Origin: Candidatus Poseidonia sp. | Lineage (GTDB): Archaea > Thermoplasmatota > Poseidoniia > Poseidoniales > Poseidoniaceae | Reading direction: 5' to 3' | DNA length: 53,514 bases | Assembly: GCA_022426155.1 (NCBI GenBank) | Contig: JAKMEE010000038.1 | Span: 1 to 53,514, forward strand | Part shown: positions 43,517-50,900 of the stretch, piece by piece | How the letters are laid out: every line of letters begins with the position of its first letter | Position numbering within the stretch: position 1 is the stretch's first letter | Translations under genes and position numbers: made by a program | The notes under the pieces: generated by a model | What the model saw: only the letters and a program-made list of their open reading frames with translations | What the model was told of the DNA's origin: nothing | Databases searched by the model: none

Positions 43517-44214
43517 GTGTGGCAAGCCTCAAGGGGGATTGCTTCCTCGGACGAACCATGTTCCAAGCCTTTGGCTTCCATGGACCTGAACTTTCTCCAC
43601 TTGGAGATGTCATGGTCGATGTTGGATTGGTTGGCCTCGCTTTCGCCCTCCTCACTGGAACCTCTGTGAAACGCCAAGAAATACTCACTCTCGTCACCTT
43701 GGTTGTAGCAACCGTGGCCCTACGCGTGTTGATGCAACCGATTCCCAATGTCCAGCCGGTCACTCTATGTGTGTTGCTAGTCGGCTCCCAACTCGGTGCT
43801 CGACGAGGAATGGCATTCGCTGTGATGGTGACACTTCTATCAAACATGATCATTGGAGATGGATGGTGGACCCTCTTTCAAGCGGCTGGGTGGAGTGCAG
43901 TGGCCCTTTTGGGTTCTCGTCTAGAACTTGGTTCAACCGATTCATTCCGATATGGAACACTGTACGCCGCATCATTCGGTTCAGCGTTTCTGTTCGGGGC
44001 CATCGCCTCACTTTCGATCCTTGAGCCCGGGATGGGCTTGGTAGATTTCGCAATCTATCTGGCGCAGGGCTGGCCCTTCGATTTGTTACACGCCTTGGGC
44101 AACATCACTTTTGCTGCATGGTTTGGGTTGTTCGTTTTCCGTTCATTGGAAGCCGATATGTCCCTTGAAGCGATTGAACAGTCGGTTGTTGAGGGGCATG
44201 TCACCGAAGGATGA
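43501..44214 (+). CDS. ECF transporter substrate-binding (S) component
   Basis: The product has about six hydrophobic segments and the family patterns PNVQPVTLCVLLVGSQLGAR and SNMIIGDGWWTLFQAAGWS, typical of ECF S components of the cobalamin/queuosine-type group. These bind a vitamin and work with a shared T component and two ATPases, none of which is in this window. ATG 43501 overlaps the upstream receptor gene; ATG 43558 gives a shorter product that starts nearer the first helix and may be the true start. The fused partner carries a DUF4430 domain, so vitamin B12 or another corrinoid is the leading substrate guess. Confidence 0.82.
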   Translation: MAPCISVASLKGDCFLGRTMFQAFGFHGPELSPLGDVMVDVGLVGLAFALLTGTSVKRQEILTLVTLVVATVALRVLMQPIPNVQPVTLCVLLVGSQLGARRGMAFAVMVTLLSNMIIGDGWWTLFQAAGWSAVALLGSRLELGSTDSFRYGTLYAASFGSAFLFGAIASLSILEPGMGLVDFAIYLAQGWPFDLLHALGNITFAAWFGLFVFRSLEADMSLEAIEQSVVEGHVTEG

Positions 44215-44566
44215 ATTGCCTTCAATGGCCCTCATCGTACGTCAAGACCTAGGCTTGTCCACAGGTAAAACTGCGGTGCAGTGTGCCCATGCAGCAGTGC
44301 AATGCACCCTGGTCGCTCGTAAATCCGCCTCACGTTTATTTGAGCGCTGGCGTGCAGGCGGGGCACGGAAAATTTCCTTGACCACCAAGGATGTTGAGAG
44401 TCTTCACCGATTAGCCAGTGCGGCACAACAAGCCAATCTCATCTTCCACCTTGTCGTTGACGCAGGGCACACTGAAGTGGCCCCTGGAACAGTGACCGTC
44501 CTTGGTATTGGACCAGCTCCACGTCGGGCACTGGATGCTATTGTCGGTGAGTTGTCGACGCTTTGA
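44198..44566 (+). CDS. pth2: Peptidyl-tRNA hydrolase (Pth2), first copy
   Basis: It releases peptides from prematurely dropped peptidyl-tRNA. The 122-residue product has MALIVRQDLGLSTGKTAVQCAHAAV, split as the strand then the GKxAxQxxHA helix, and the family end HLVVDAGHTEVAPGTVTVLGIGP. ATG 44198 follows gagggg and overlaps the ECF gene by 17 bases; ATG 44225 is a shorter option. Compared with the second copy it is more diverged in the first loop (LGLSTGK for KMGKGK). Confidence 0.93.
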   Translation: MSPKDELPSMALIVRQDLGLSTGKTAVQCAHAAVQCTLVARKSASRLFERWRAGGARKISLTTKDVESLHRLASAAQQANLIFHLVVDAGHTEVAPGTVTVLGIGPAPRRALDAIVGELSTL

Positions 44567-44571
44567 GGTGA
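44565..44571 (+). promoter_or_regulatory. Ribosome binding site of the second pth2
   Basis: The sequence gaggtga overlaps the stop of the first pth2 gene and is five bases before ATG 44577. It excludes the longer in-frame start at 44502. Confidence 0.7.
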
Positions 44572-44576
44572 GGTAC

Positions 44577-44993
44577 ATGGGGTTGCGTTCCTTTCTTCAT
44601 CGAATCACAGCCCCCCGCCCTCCGATGATATCCGTTTCCGAGGGTGTGAAGTTAGTGTGCGTCGTAAACCAACGCCTCAAAATGGGGAAGGGAAAAATCG
44701 CCGCTCAGGTTGGACATGCGTCAGTAGGGGCCTTTCTCGAAGCGGGAGTCACACATCCAGGGTATGTAGAAGCCTGGCTCGGCCAAGGGCAGAAAAAAAT
44801 CTGCCTCAAGGCCGAAGATGAAACGATTTTGATGACGCTTCAAGAGCAGGCACTCCAACACAACATCCCAACCCACCTTGTGCGAGATGCCGGACACACG
44901 CAAATTCCGAAGGGCTCAACGACTGTTCTTGCTTTGGGCCCCTTTGAGGAATCTGAACTTGACACGTTGACAGGTCATTTGAAACTCTTGTGA
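44577..44993 (+). CDS. pth2: Peptidyl-tRNA hydrolase (Pth2), second copy
   Basis: This is a second, complete Pth2 of 138 residues: KLVCVVNQRLKMGKGKIAAQ then VGHASVGAF, and HLVRDAGHTQIPKGSTTVLALGP. It keeps the lysine-rich KMGKGK loop better than the first copy and has an extra 30 basic N-terminal residues (MGLRSFLHRI). The two genes are ten bases apart and in the same frame direction, so they arose by tandem duplication or by acquisition of a paralog. Both retain the catalytic His and the conserved DAGHT. Confidence 0.92.
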   Translation: MGLRSFLHRITAPRPPMISVSEGVKLVCVVNQRLKMGKGKIAAQVGHASVGAFLEAGVTHPGYVEAWLGQGQKKICLKAEDETILMTLQEQALQHNIPTHLVRDAGHTQIPKGSTTVLALGPFEESELDTLTGHLKLL

Positions 44994-45034
44994 GCCTCCA
45001 CGGATTTCATGAAGGAGAATGAGAAGGGACCACC

Positions 45035-46081
45035 ATGCGCGAATACAATTCAGATCGAATCGATTTCCGCTCAGACACCGTTACACAACCGACCCGTGCC
45101 ATGCGGGCGGCGATGAACGAGGCTGTTGTCGGCGATGACGTATTGGGCGACGACCCTACCGTACTGACTCTTCAGAAACGTGTGGCAGCAATGTTTGGGA
45201 AGGAAGCAGGACTCTTTATTGCATCTGGGACCATGTCGAATGCCATCGCTCTGCGAACTCATACAGTTCCAGGTGATGAGATTGTGTGTGACAAAACCGC
45301 CCATATTTACCGCTACGAAGGCGGCGGTTATGCGGCTCTATGCGGAGCCTCAATCGCCTTGATTGAGGGAGAGAAGAGTCTGATGACGCCCGACCAGGTC
45401 CGTCTCGCCATTCGAAAAGCAGAAGGCTCCCAAGGACATTACCCAAATGGACGACTGGTGTGTGTTGAAAATACCACCAATTTGGGAGGCGGCTCATGCT
45501 ACGACCAGGCAACCCTCGATGAGATTGCTCAGGTGGCCAAAGAACATGGATGCGCAACCCACATCGACGGAGCCCGAATCTTCAACGCAGCCATTGCAAC
45601 AGGAGTTGACGTAACTCGAATGTGTCAAGCCTACGATTCGGTTTCAATTTGCTTGTCAAAAGGATTGGGTGCACCAATAGGGTCGGTGCTGGTTGGTTCT
45701 GAATCATTCATTGCTCAAGCACATCGGTGGAGAAAGATGTTTGGTGGAGGTTGGCGCCAAGCAGGTCTCCTCGCGGCCGCCGGCCTTCATGCTCTCGACC
45801 ATCACATTGACCGCCTTGAAGACGACCATCGTCGAGCAACCACTATTGCAACTGCTCTCAATGAATTTGAGGAGTTCACGGTTGACCTGTCCACGGTCCA
45901 AACCAATATGGTGTATGCTCAGACCCAACGGCCAGCAAGCGAGGTCGCTGAACTGCTTCGTTCAAATGGAGTGGATTTGTTTGATATTGCGCCGCAACGA
46001 ATCCGTGTTGTGACACATTTGCACATCACCGATGAGGATGTTGAAGCCTTCCTTGAGATTTGCCGCGGCCTCTTTGTTTGA
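45035..46081 (+). CDS. ltaE: Low-specificity L-threonine aldolase
   Basis: It cleaves L-threonine or allo-threonine to glycine and acetaldehyde, using PLP. DFRSDTVTQPT near the start, ASGTMSNAIALRTH, HIDGAR with D178, and the PLP lysine K209 in SICLSKGLGAPIGS are conserved. At 348 residues the length is normal. aagggacc precedes the ATG. It lies 41 bases after the second pth2 gene and seven bases before the 791-residue gene, so the three are probably one transcript. Confidence 0.94.
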   Translation: MREYNSDRIDFRSDTVTQPTRAMRAAMNEAVVGDDVLGDDPTVLTLQKRVAAMFGKEAGLFIASGTMSNAIALRTHTVPGDEIVCDKTAHIYRYEGGGYAALCGASIALIEGEKSLMTPDQVRLAIRKAEGSQGHYPNGRLVCVENTTNLGGGSCYDQATLDEIAQVAKEHGCATHIDGARIFNAAIATGVDVTRMCQAYDSVSICLSKGLGAPIGSVLVGSESFIAQAHRWRKMFGGGWRQAGLLAAAGLHALDHHIDRLEDDHRRATTIATALNEFEEFTVDLSTVQTNMVYAQTQRPASEVAELLRSNGVDLFDIAPQRIRVVTHLHITDEDVEAFLEICRGLFV

Positions 46082-46088
46082 GGACTTT

Positions 46089-48464
46089 ATGAAGCGTAGC
46101 ACCTTTTTCATGGTGATGGATTCGAATCTACGCGAAGTAAGATGCCTCCACAACAATGCCTCAAACGAGGACCATTTTTTGTGCGATTGGTGTCAATCAA
46201 TTCGTGATTATAACCCGCCTTCAGATTGGGTTGTTCCACTTGAACCCCATGAACACGAAGCAGCGCTTCGCATGTTTGGAGGTCCTTCGCTACCTTCACG
46301 TAAACGGTGGGACTTGCTCGGAGCGTCGCTCATGAATTCGCCTGATGTTGAATGGGCACGGCTACCAGACGAGCAGGATCCCATTGCCGAACTACCATGC
46401 AGTGAAGAAGAATTCAAACATCTTGCAGAGAATTTAACGTACGGATCATCCTTGAGCAAGAAACAGGAATCTATCTTGAATGAAGGCATTCGATTTCACG
46501 ACGGGACCTCCTTCCGTGTCATGGGCGACACGCTCTACTTGGATGACACCATTCTTCCATCGAAATTGAGCCTACCATCCTTGCTGAAAGTCTTGGCTGA
46601 TCGGAATGTGCGGCGTGGGTGGGATTTGCCGCAGTTGATTTTGGCGCTGGCCAGTATCGCCCCAATTAAATCACAACACCATCATGAATTTTATCGCTGG
46701 CAACGGCGTCGCGGTGGAGCGTCAGGATTCCGTCCAATGGTTGCCATGCTGACATGGATTTCAACGAAGGTCACCATTGACGGACAAAAAAACTCAGCAG
46801 ATAATCGGCCCACCTCTTGGTCTGCGTGGGCCAATGATACCCAAGATGCTACGGGCAACATACCTCCAGAGCGAGTCCCAGAATCATGGATTCAGGCCCT
46901 AGCTAATCGGCCCCCTGGATTGTTTGAACACTGCCCTCAACCCTGGATGGAACGATGGAAAAATCAGACGGAAGACATGTTTCATGCCGAAACCAGCCAC
47001 TGGCCCATCCAAAGTAATTCCAAACAATTCTCATTTCGAATCCGAACCAAAGCGGGGAAAACACGTTTGGTTCAACTTCCAGACCGACCCATTCTCTGGG
47101 CCTTTTTCTGCTCTGCAGCCCTCTCTCCGATCGCCTCAGAAACAGGTAAACTTCTTCTCGCTTTGCAATATAATTGGACTCACTCTTATCTCGAAACCTC
47201 TCCGCCCGCCCCAGAATTGATTCGTTCAATGGAATTTTGCCATGACATTCTCAACGGTCTTGACGGGCGCGTTTACATGGAAAAAGCCCGCGTATTGGTC
47301 ATCGGAAAACTTGGCCATTTCTATGAAATCAACGTTGGACATGGCCAACATGGTGCTCCCTATCATATTCGACACCTCCTTCGAGTGAATTCTCGTCAAA
47401 ACCAGAACATTTGCATCCATAGCGGGCGCCATCCGAATCGATTACCTCTCGGTGATACGATGGCCTCGACGGTTCTGTCAATGTACAATGACACGCGTGC
47501 AGCAAAAGAGATCGATAGTCTGGCATCCATCCTCTTACAGGTCAGTCCAATTGGTTTTCCTGTGAAGTTAACCGATGCCTGGGCTGGGATGGTGAATCCT
47601 GAAGCTATCTTAGAGCTCCAAGCATCAACAAAGCAACAGTATGGAGGTTGGTTCCGGGTGGATGAAGACTTCGAAGAATACGATGATGAAGAAGGCCCCT
47701 TTGGGGGGATGGGCAGGATGGTACAGCGTCATCGCAGGGCTCGACATATCATGGCGAACCAATCCCTACAGCGAGACGTTTCTCCTCTTTTCGCTGAAGC
47801 GGTGGCAGAAGGTGAATCTCTCCCACATGATGCATTGGTGGAGCAATGGCGATCTGCCGTACCCGATTACACTCCCGCAGGCCTCCACCGTAGTCGTCGT
47901 CGCATGGATGCGCATTACAATCATGCCATGCTTCGACGTTTTATGCGCCAGCAAGGCCGTAATCGATACCATCTCGTAGGAGACGCCCGAGATGGTGAGA
48001 GGAGATGGAGGGAAACATTCGCTCGTGTATGGGACGGGTTGCTCGCCCTTCCGTTGGGTTCACATTTTCGCATTCCTTCCGTTGATGGAGGGGCTTTGAC
48101 CTTTGACCATATCCAACTTCAAATCACCATTCGAAATCTACAGGAACGAGGCTTCTTCCGTCAAGTAGCGACGTTGCTTGGCTATGTGTATGAGCGAGAG
48201 GAAGAGGGAGAACTCGTATTCTTGCGAAGAGATCACCCGCGCCCGAATGCCCGATTGCGGTTGACAGAACTTCTGGAACGTTTCCAACGTGATGCGATGC
48301 CCAGAGGCATGCCTCCTCGTTGGTGGGCTTACTCAAACCCTCAGGGGGCGCCCGATGAATTAGGAGCGATCCCTTGGCGACTTGAAGAAGATCTCAGAGA
48401 CCAACCAGTCCGTCAAACCGATGCGGTTTTTCTCGATCCACCCTTCATCAATCACGACGAGTGA
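46089..48464 (+). CDS. Large hypothetical protein (791 aa) with N-terminal Cys/His cluster
   Basis: The product is soluble, without signal peptide or membrane segment. Near the N-terminus, CLHNNAS...FLCDWCQS gives a possible zinc-binding site. The middle has an Arg- and Trp-rich region and an ICIHSGRHPNRLPLGDTM segment followed by a long helical part. The last 150 residues contain many Arg, Glu and aromatic residues and include PRGMPPRWWAY. None of this matches a family I know. ATG 46089 is chosen: gaggact precedes it, and the frame upstream overlaps the aldolase. The C-terminus overlaps the convergent thioredoxin-like gene by 17 bases. Base composition is like its neighbours, so recent transfer is not indicated. 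Confidence 0.8.
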   Translation: MKRSTFFMVMDSNLREVRCLHNNASNEDHFLCDWCQSIRDYNPPSDWVVPLEPHEHEAALRMFGGPSLPSRKRWDLLGASLMNSPDVEWARLPDEQDPIAELPCSEEEFKHLAENLTYGSSLSKKQESILNEGIRFHDGTSFRVMGDTLYLDDTILPSKLSLPSLLKVLADRNVRRGWDLPQLILALASIAPIKSQHHHEFYRWQRRRGGASGFRPMVAMLTWISTKVTIDGQKNSADNRPTSWSAWANDTQDATGNIPPERVPESWIQALANRPPGLFEHCPQPWMERWKNQTEDMFHAETSHWPIQSNSKQFSFRIRTKAGKTRLVQLPDRPILWAFFCSAALSPIASETGKLLLALQYNWTHSYLETSPPAPELIRSMEFCHDILNGLDGRVYMEKARVLVIGKLGHFYEINVGHGQHGAPYHIRHLLRVNSRQNQNICIHSGRHPNRLPLGDTMASTVLSMYNDTRAAKEIDSLASILLQVSPIGFPVKLTDAWAGMVNPEAILELQASTKQQYGGWFRVDEDFEEYDDEEGPFGGMGRMVQRHRRARHIMANQSLQRDVSPLFAEAVAEGESLPHDALVEQWRSAVPDYTPAGLHRSRRRMDAHYNHAMLRRFMRQQGRNRYHLVGDARDGERRWRETFARVWDGLLALPLGSHFRIPSVDGGALTFDHIQLQITIRNLQERGFFRQVATLLGYVYEREEEGELVFLRRDHPRPNARLRLTELLERFQRDAMPRGMPPRWWAYSNPQGAPDELGAIPWRLEEDLRDQPVRQTDAVFLDPPFINHDE

Positions 48465-49341
48465 TGAGGCCGGCAGCAAGAAGCACCATCATCCCAGCAC
48501 CAATGAGTGAAACAGCAGGAAGGGCCGACGATTCGTCTTCCTCAGGGGTGCTTGGCACCTCGGGGTTTTCTTCAACAATTACTGTGACTTGATACACCAA
48601 GTGAACTTCAAGATCATTGCCGTCAAAAGCTTGTGGGAGTTCAAGAGTGGTGCTACCTTGAAACTCATCTCCCAAATCTACGATGTCCCGGACAATGTGC
48701 GGATAGGTTCCTTGCCCATTGGTTCCTTCTTCGAATTCAGCAGAGGATTCAACAATCCATGCAGAGACACTGAGAGACATGTTGGTAAGCCTTGCTTGAT
48801 CGATGTTCAAACCCCAAGCGATGGTTCCAGAGGTGTTCGTGACAGGAGTCCATGAGAAAGAGGTGTTTCCTTGGCCGAGGACAAGATCGCGTTGGGCTAA
48901 TTCTGTGAAGTCATCTTCGAGAGAATCTTGTTCAGCAACACTGCCGACTTTCTTGTGAGTGCCGTTGAATACAACAGTGGGGGGCACTCGTAATCCGTAG
49001 AGAGATTCCCATCGCTCGTCGAGTATAACACTGCCAAAGGGGTCTTGTGATTCACCAATCGCGCGATGGAAGTGATACTGCTGCAGAGAAATGTTCTCAC
49101 CGATGTTGTCTAAAGCGTGCTCAACCTCCACGCAATTCTCACACCACGTGGCTGTGTAATCTTCAACTAATGATGGAAGGTTTGCGAGATCACTCAGGTC
49201 TGATGCCGTGATATTTGCGGCTGTAGATTGTCCACCAAAGATGAATTGTTGATCGAGGGTTTCCGCTGGTGCAGCAACACTTACGGGCAATGTTAGGCTC
49301 GTTAAGAGTAAGGCCACGACCGTGTATGTCAAGGGGCGCAT
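48448..49341 (-). CDS. Membrane-anchored thioredoxin-like protein, extracytoplasmic
   Basis: A signal peptide (LTYTVVALLLTSLTLPVSVAA) is followed by a thioredoxin fold with the redox site ATWCENCVE (C67, C70) and PTVVFNGT with the cis-Pro. A beta-rich domain of about 120 residues follows. The C-terminus has an acidic linker and a membrane helix at about 274-293 ending in RRD. It may form, reduce or isomerise disulfides in exported proteins, perhaps the Cys-bearing giants of this region. It follows the TFB gene by 47 bases on the minus strand. Confidence 0.85.
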   Translation of the reverse strand: MRPLTYTVVALLLTSLTLPVSVAAPAETLDQQFIFGGQSTAANITASDLSDLANLPSLVEDYTATWCENCVEVEHALDNIGENISLQQYHFHRAIGESQDPFGSVILDERWESLYGLRVPPTVVFNGTHKKVGSVAEQDSLEDDFTELAQRDLVLGQGNTSFSWTPVTNTSGTIAWGLNIDQARLTNMSLSVSAWIVESSAEFEEGTNGQGTYPHIVRDIVDLGDEFQGSTTLELPQAFDGNDLEVHLVYQVTVIVEENPEVPSTPEEDESSALPAVSLIGAGMMVLLAAGLITRRD

Positions 49342-49388
49342 GTTCTTGGGGAGGGCTTACCTCCTTTGAAATCCCCCCATCGCTGCTT

Positions 49389-50564
49389 TCAGTCGTGGGA
49401 TGAACCTTTTTCTGATTCGCCAAAACGGTCCGAGGAACGTTTGTTGGCGAAGAGGGCTTTACCCTCGGAGAACTCTCCGGATTCAACCTCAGCCTTTGTC
49501 TGAGCCAGGCGATTCTTGACGCCTGCACCAGTGAACCCGACGGCTCGAGCAACACGGTCGAGGTTGCCTTTTGCCAATCCTACCTTCTTGAGTGCAGAAT
49601 ACATCACACAACCCACAACCATGCTGATTGGCACGTTGTTCAGGTGCCCCTCAATGTCAGGCTCACCAATGGCATTCATCATCTCAAAGAACACTTTCAT
49701 CACTTCATCGAGTTCCTTCTGGGTGAGCTTTTCGCTGAGGTCTTCGGCGAGATGGGCAATGGCCTGGTCGGCTTCGTCGTCACGCTTCACAGCGGCATTG
49801 AGTTGTTGTGGGCTTGGTGCCCATCCTTTTCCTGCTCGGGCTTTGTAGCCTCGTGAGATGGTGCTGACGGCGTTGGAGATTTGCTTGTCAGAGATGGTGA
49901 ACTGTTTCATCAAAGGACGCAGATCAACATGGGGGGTGTTCAGCCAACGGTGTCCGAGTTTGACAATTGCAAGGCCGATGATTTGCAAATTTTGTTCATC
50001 AGATTCACCCTTGATTCCGACCTTCTTGCGAGTGATGGAAGTCTTGGGGCAGTTGAGTGCCTTCTTCTCACTGGTCTTCATCTTCTGGCGTTCTTCTTCT
50101 TGCCATGGCTTGAGCTTTTGGCATGAAGCATCGACGATGTGGGCGGTGGCTCGGGCGATATCGGGCCCAACCATTTCCCTGATTTTGAGCTTCACATTTC
50201 GGCACATGGGGTCTTTTGGGCGGTGGGTTGAGCGGTTATGCTGAGCCATGCGTCGATAACGTCGGCGAGCAGCTGGAGAGAGGGACTTGCCATTGGCATC
50301 ATTTCCGGGGGACAGAATCGGCATGTGAGTCCCCAATCCATCGTTACGGTTGTTGGCGAAGGGGTCCACTCGTTCTGTTTGTCGTTCGTCTCCGTAGACC
50401 TGTCCTGCGTTGGTTTGATCATCGTTTGAGAGCAACTCTGTGGTAAGGCCACAATCGTCGCAGACTTTCTCAGCCTTTGCGACGTCTTCTGTGAAGTTCT
50501 TGCAACCGCATTCGCAGATATCTTGTTCGTTCTTTTCGCCTTGTCCGTCTCGCTTGGTTTCCAT
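49389..50564 (-). CDS. tfb: Divergent transcription initiation factor B (TFB)
   Basis: TFB recruits RNA polymerase to TBP-bound promoters. The N-terminal zinc ribbon (C19, C35, C38, with C17 and C21 at the first knuckle) is followed by a linker with NDGLGTHMPI, equal to the B-linker GL.T of other TFBs, then two divergent cyclin-like repeats. At 391 residues it is longer than typical (about 300), with a basic insert around residues 155-190 and an extended C-terminus. Instead of a clean CxxC, the first knuckle reads C-E-C-G-C. The gene has its own TATA element about 37 bases upstream. Confidence 0.88.
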   Translation of the reverse strand: METKRDGQGEKNEQDICECGCKNFTEDVAKAEKVCDDCGLTTELLSNDDQTNAGQVYGDERQTERVDPFANNRNDGLGTHMPILSPGNDANGKSLSPAARRRYRRMAQHNRSTHRPKDPMCRNVKLKIREMVGPDIARATAHIVDASCQKLKPWQEEERQKMKTSEKKALNCPKTSITRKKVGIKGESDEQNLQIIGLAIVKLGHRWLNTPHVDLRPLMKQFTISDKQISNAVSTISRGYKARAGKGWAPSPQQLNAAVKRDDEADQAIAHLAEDLSEKLTQKELDEVMKVFFEMMNAIGEPDIEGHLNNVPISMVVGCVMYSALKKVGLAKGNLDRVARAVGFTGAGVKNRLAQTKAEVESGEFSEGKALFANKRSSDRFGESEKGSSHD

Positions 50565-50900
50565 GTTCTTTCCCTCTGTGTTACTGCGCCCTACTTGGTA
50601 TAAAGTATCGAAGGCACTCTAGGCCCCCAAACCGCTCCTTTTCCAAACAAGACAGTTTCATAATAGAGTTGCCACTATTTAAATGTTTTGGTACTTTGCT
50701 CACCGGGAAACCTGCGCCAATGGCTTTGTAAGGCTCCAAGATGCGGTAAACTACCCTTCCATGGCGGCGCCCCCATAATAAGGCATCGGCCACCGCTTCA
50801 AAAAAACAAGAACCTTTCAAACTACTCCACCTTCATTGTACAAACTCTGCCCCCTTATGTTCAAATACCCTCAACAACAGTTTCAATCTCGGAGTGAGTC
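50565..50900. other. Divergent intergenic region without a supported gene
   Basis: The 336-base gap separates tfb (minus) from the AddB-like gene (plus). It holds the tfb TATA element at 50599-50604, a palindromic atttaaat at 50677-50684, ttcataatag at 50657-50666, and a TTATG stretch near 50855 about 47 bases before the plus-strand start, all candidates for promoter elements. No tRNA fold and no convincing small gene was seen. Short frames across it have unnatural composition. Confidence 0.5.
50599..50604 (-). promoter_or_regulatory. TATA box of tfb
   Basis: On the minus strand the sequence reads tttata within actttatacc. It is about 37 bases upstream of the tfb start, leaving a leader of roughly 10-13 bases. 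gaggga lies between it and the ATG as a ribosome binding site. Confidence 0.55.

Noticed and set aside
50581-50820. 79-residue minus-strand frame between tfb and the AddB-like gene
   Set aside because: It covers the tfb promoter region, has no ribosome binding site and shows random composition.
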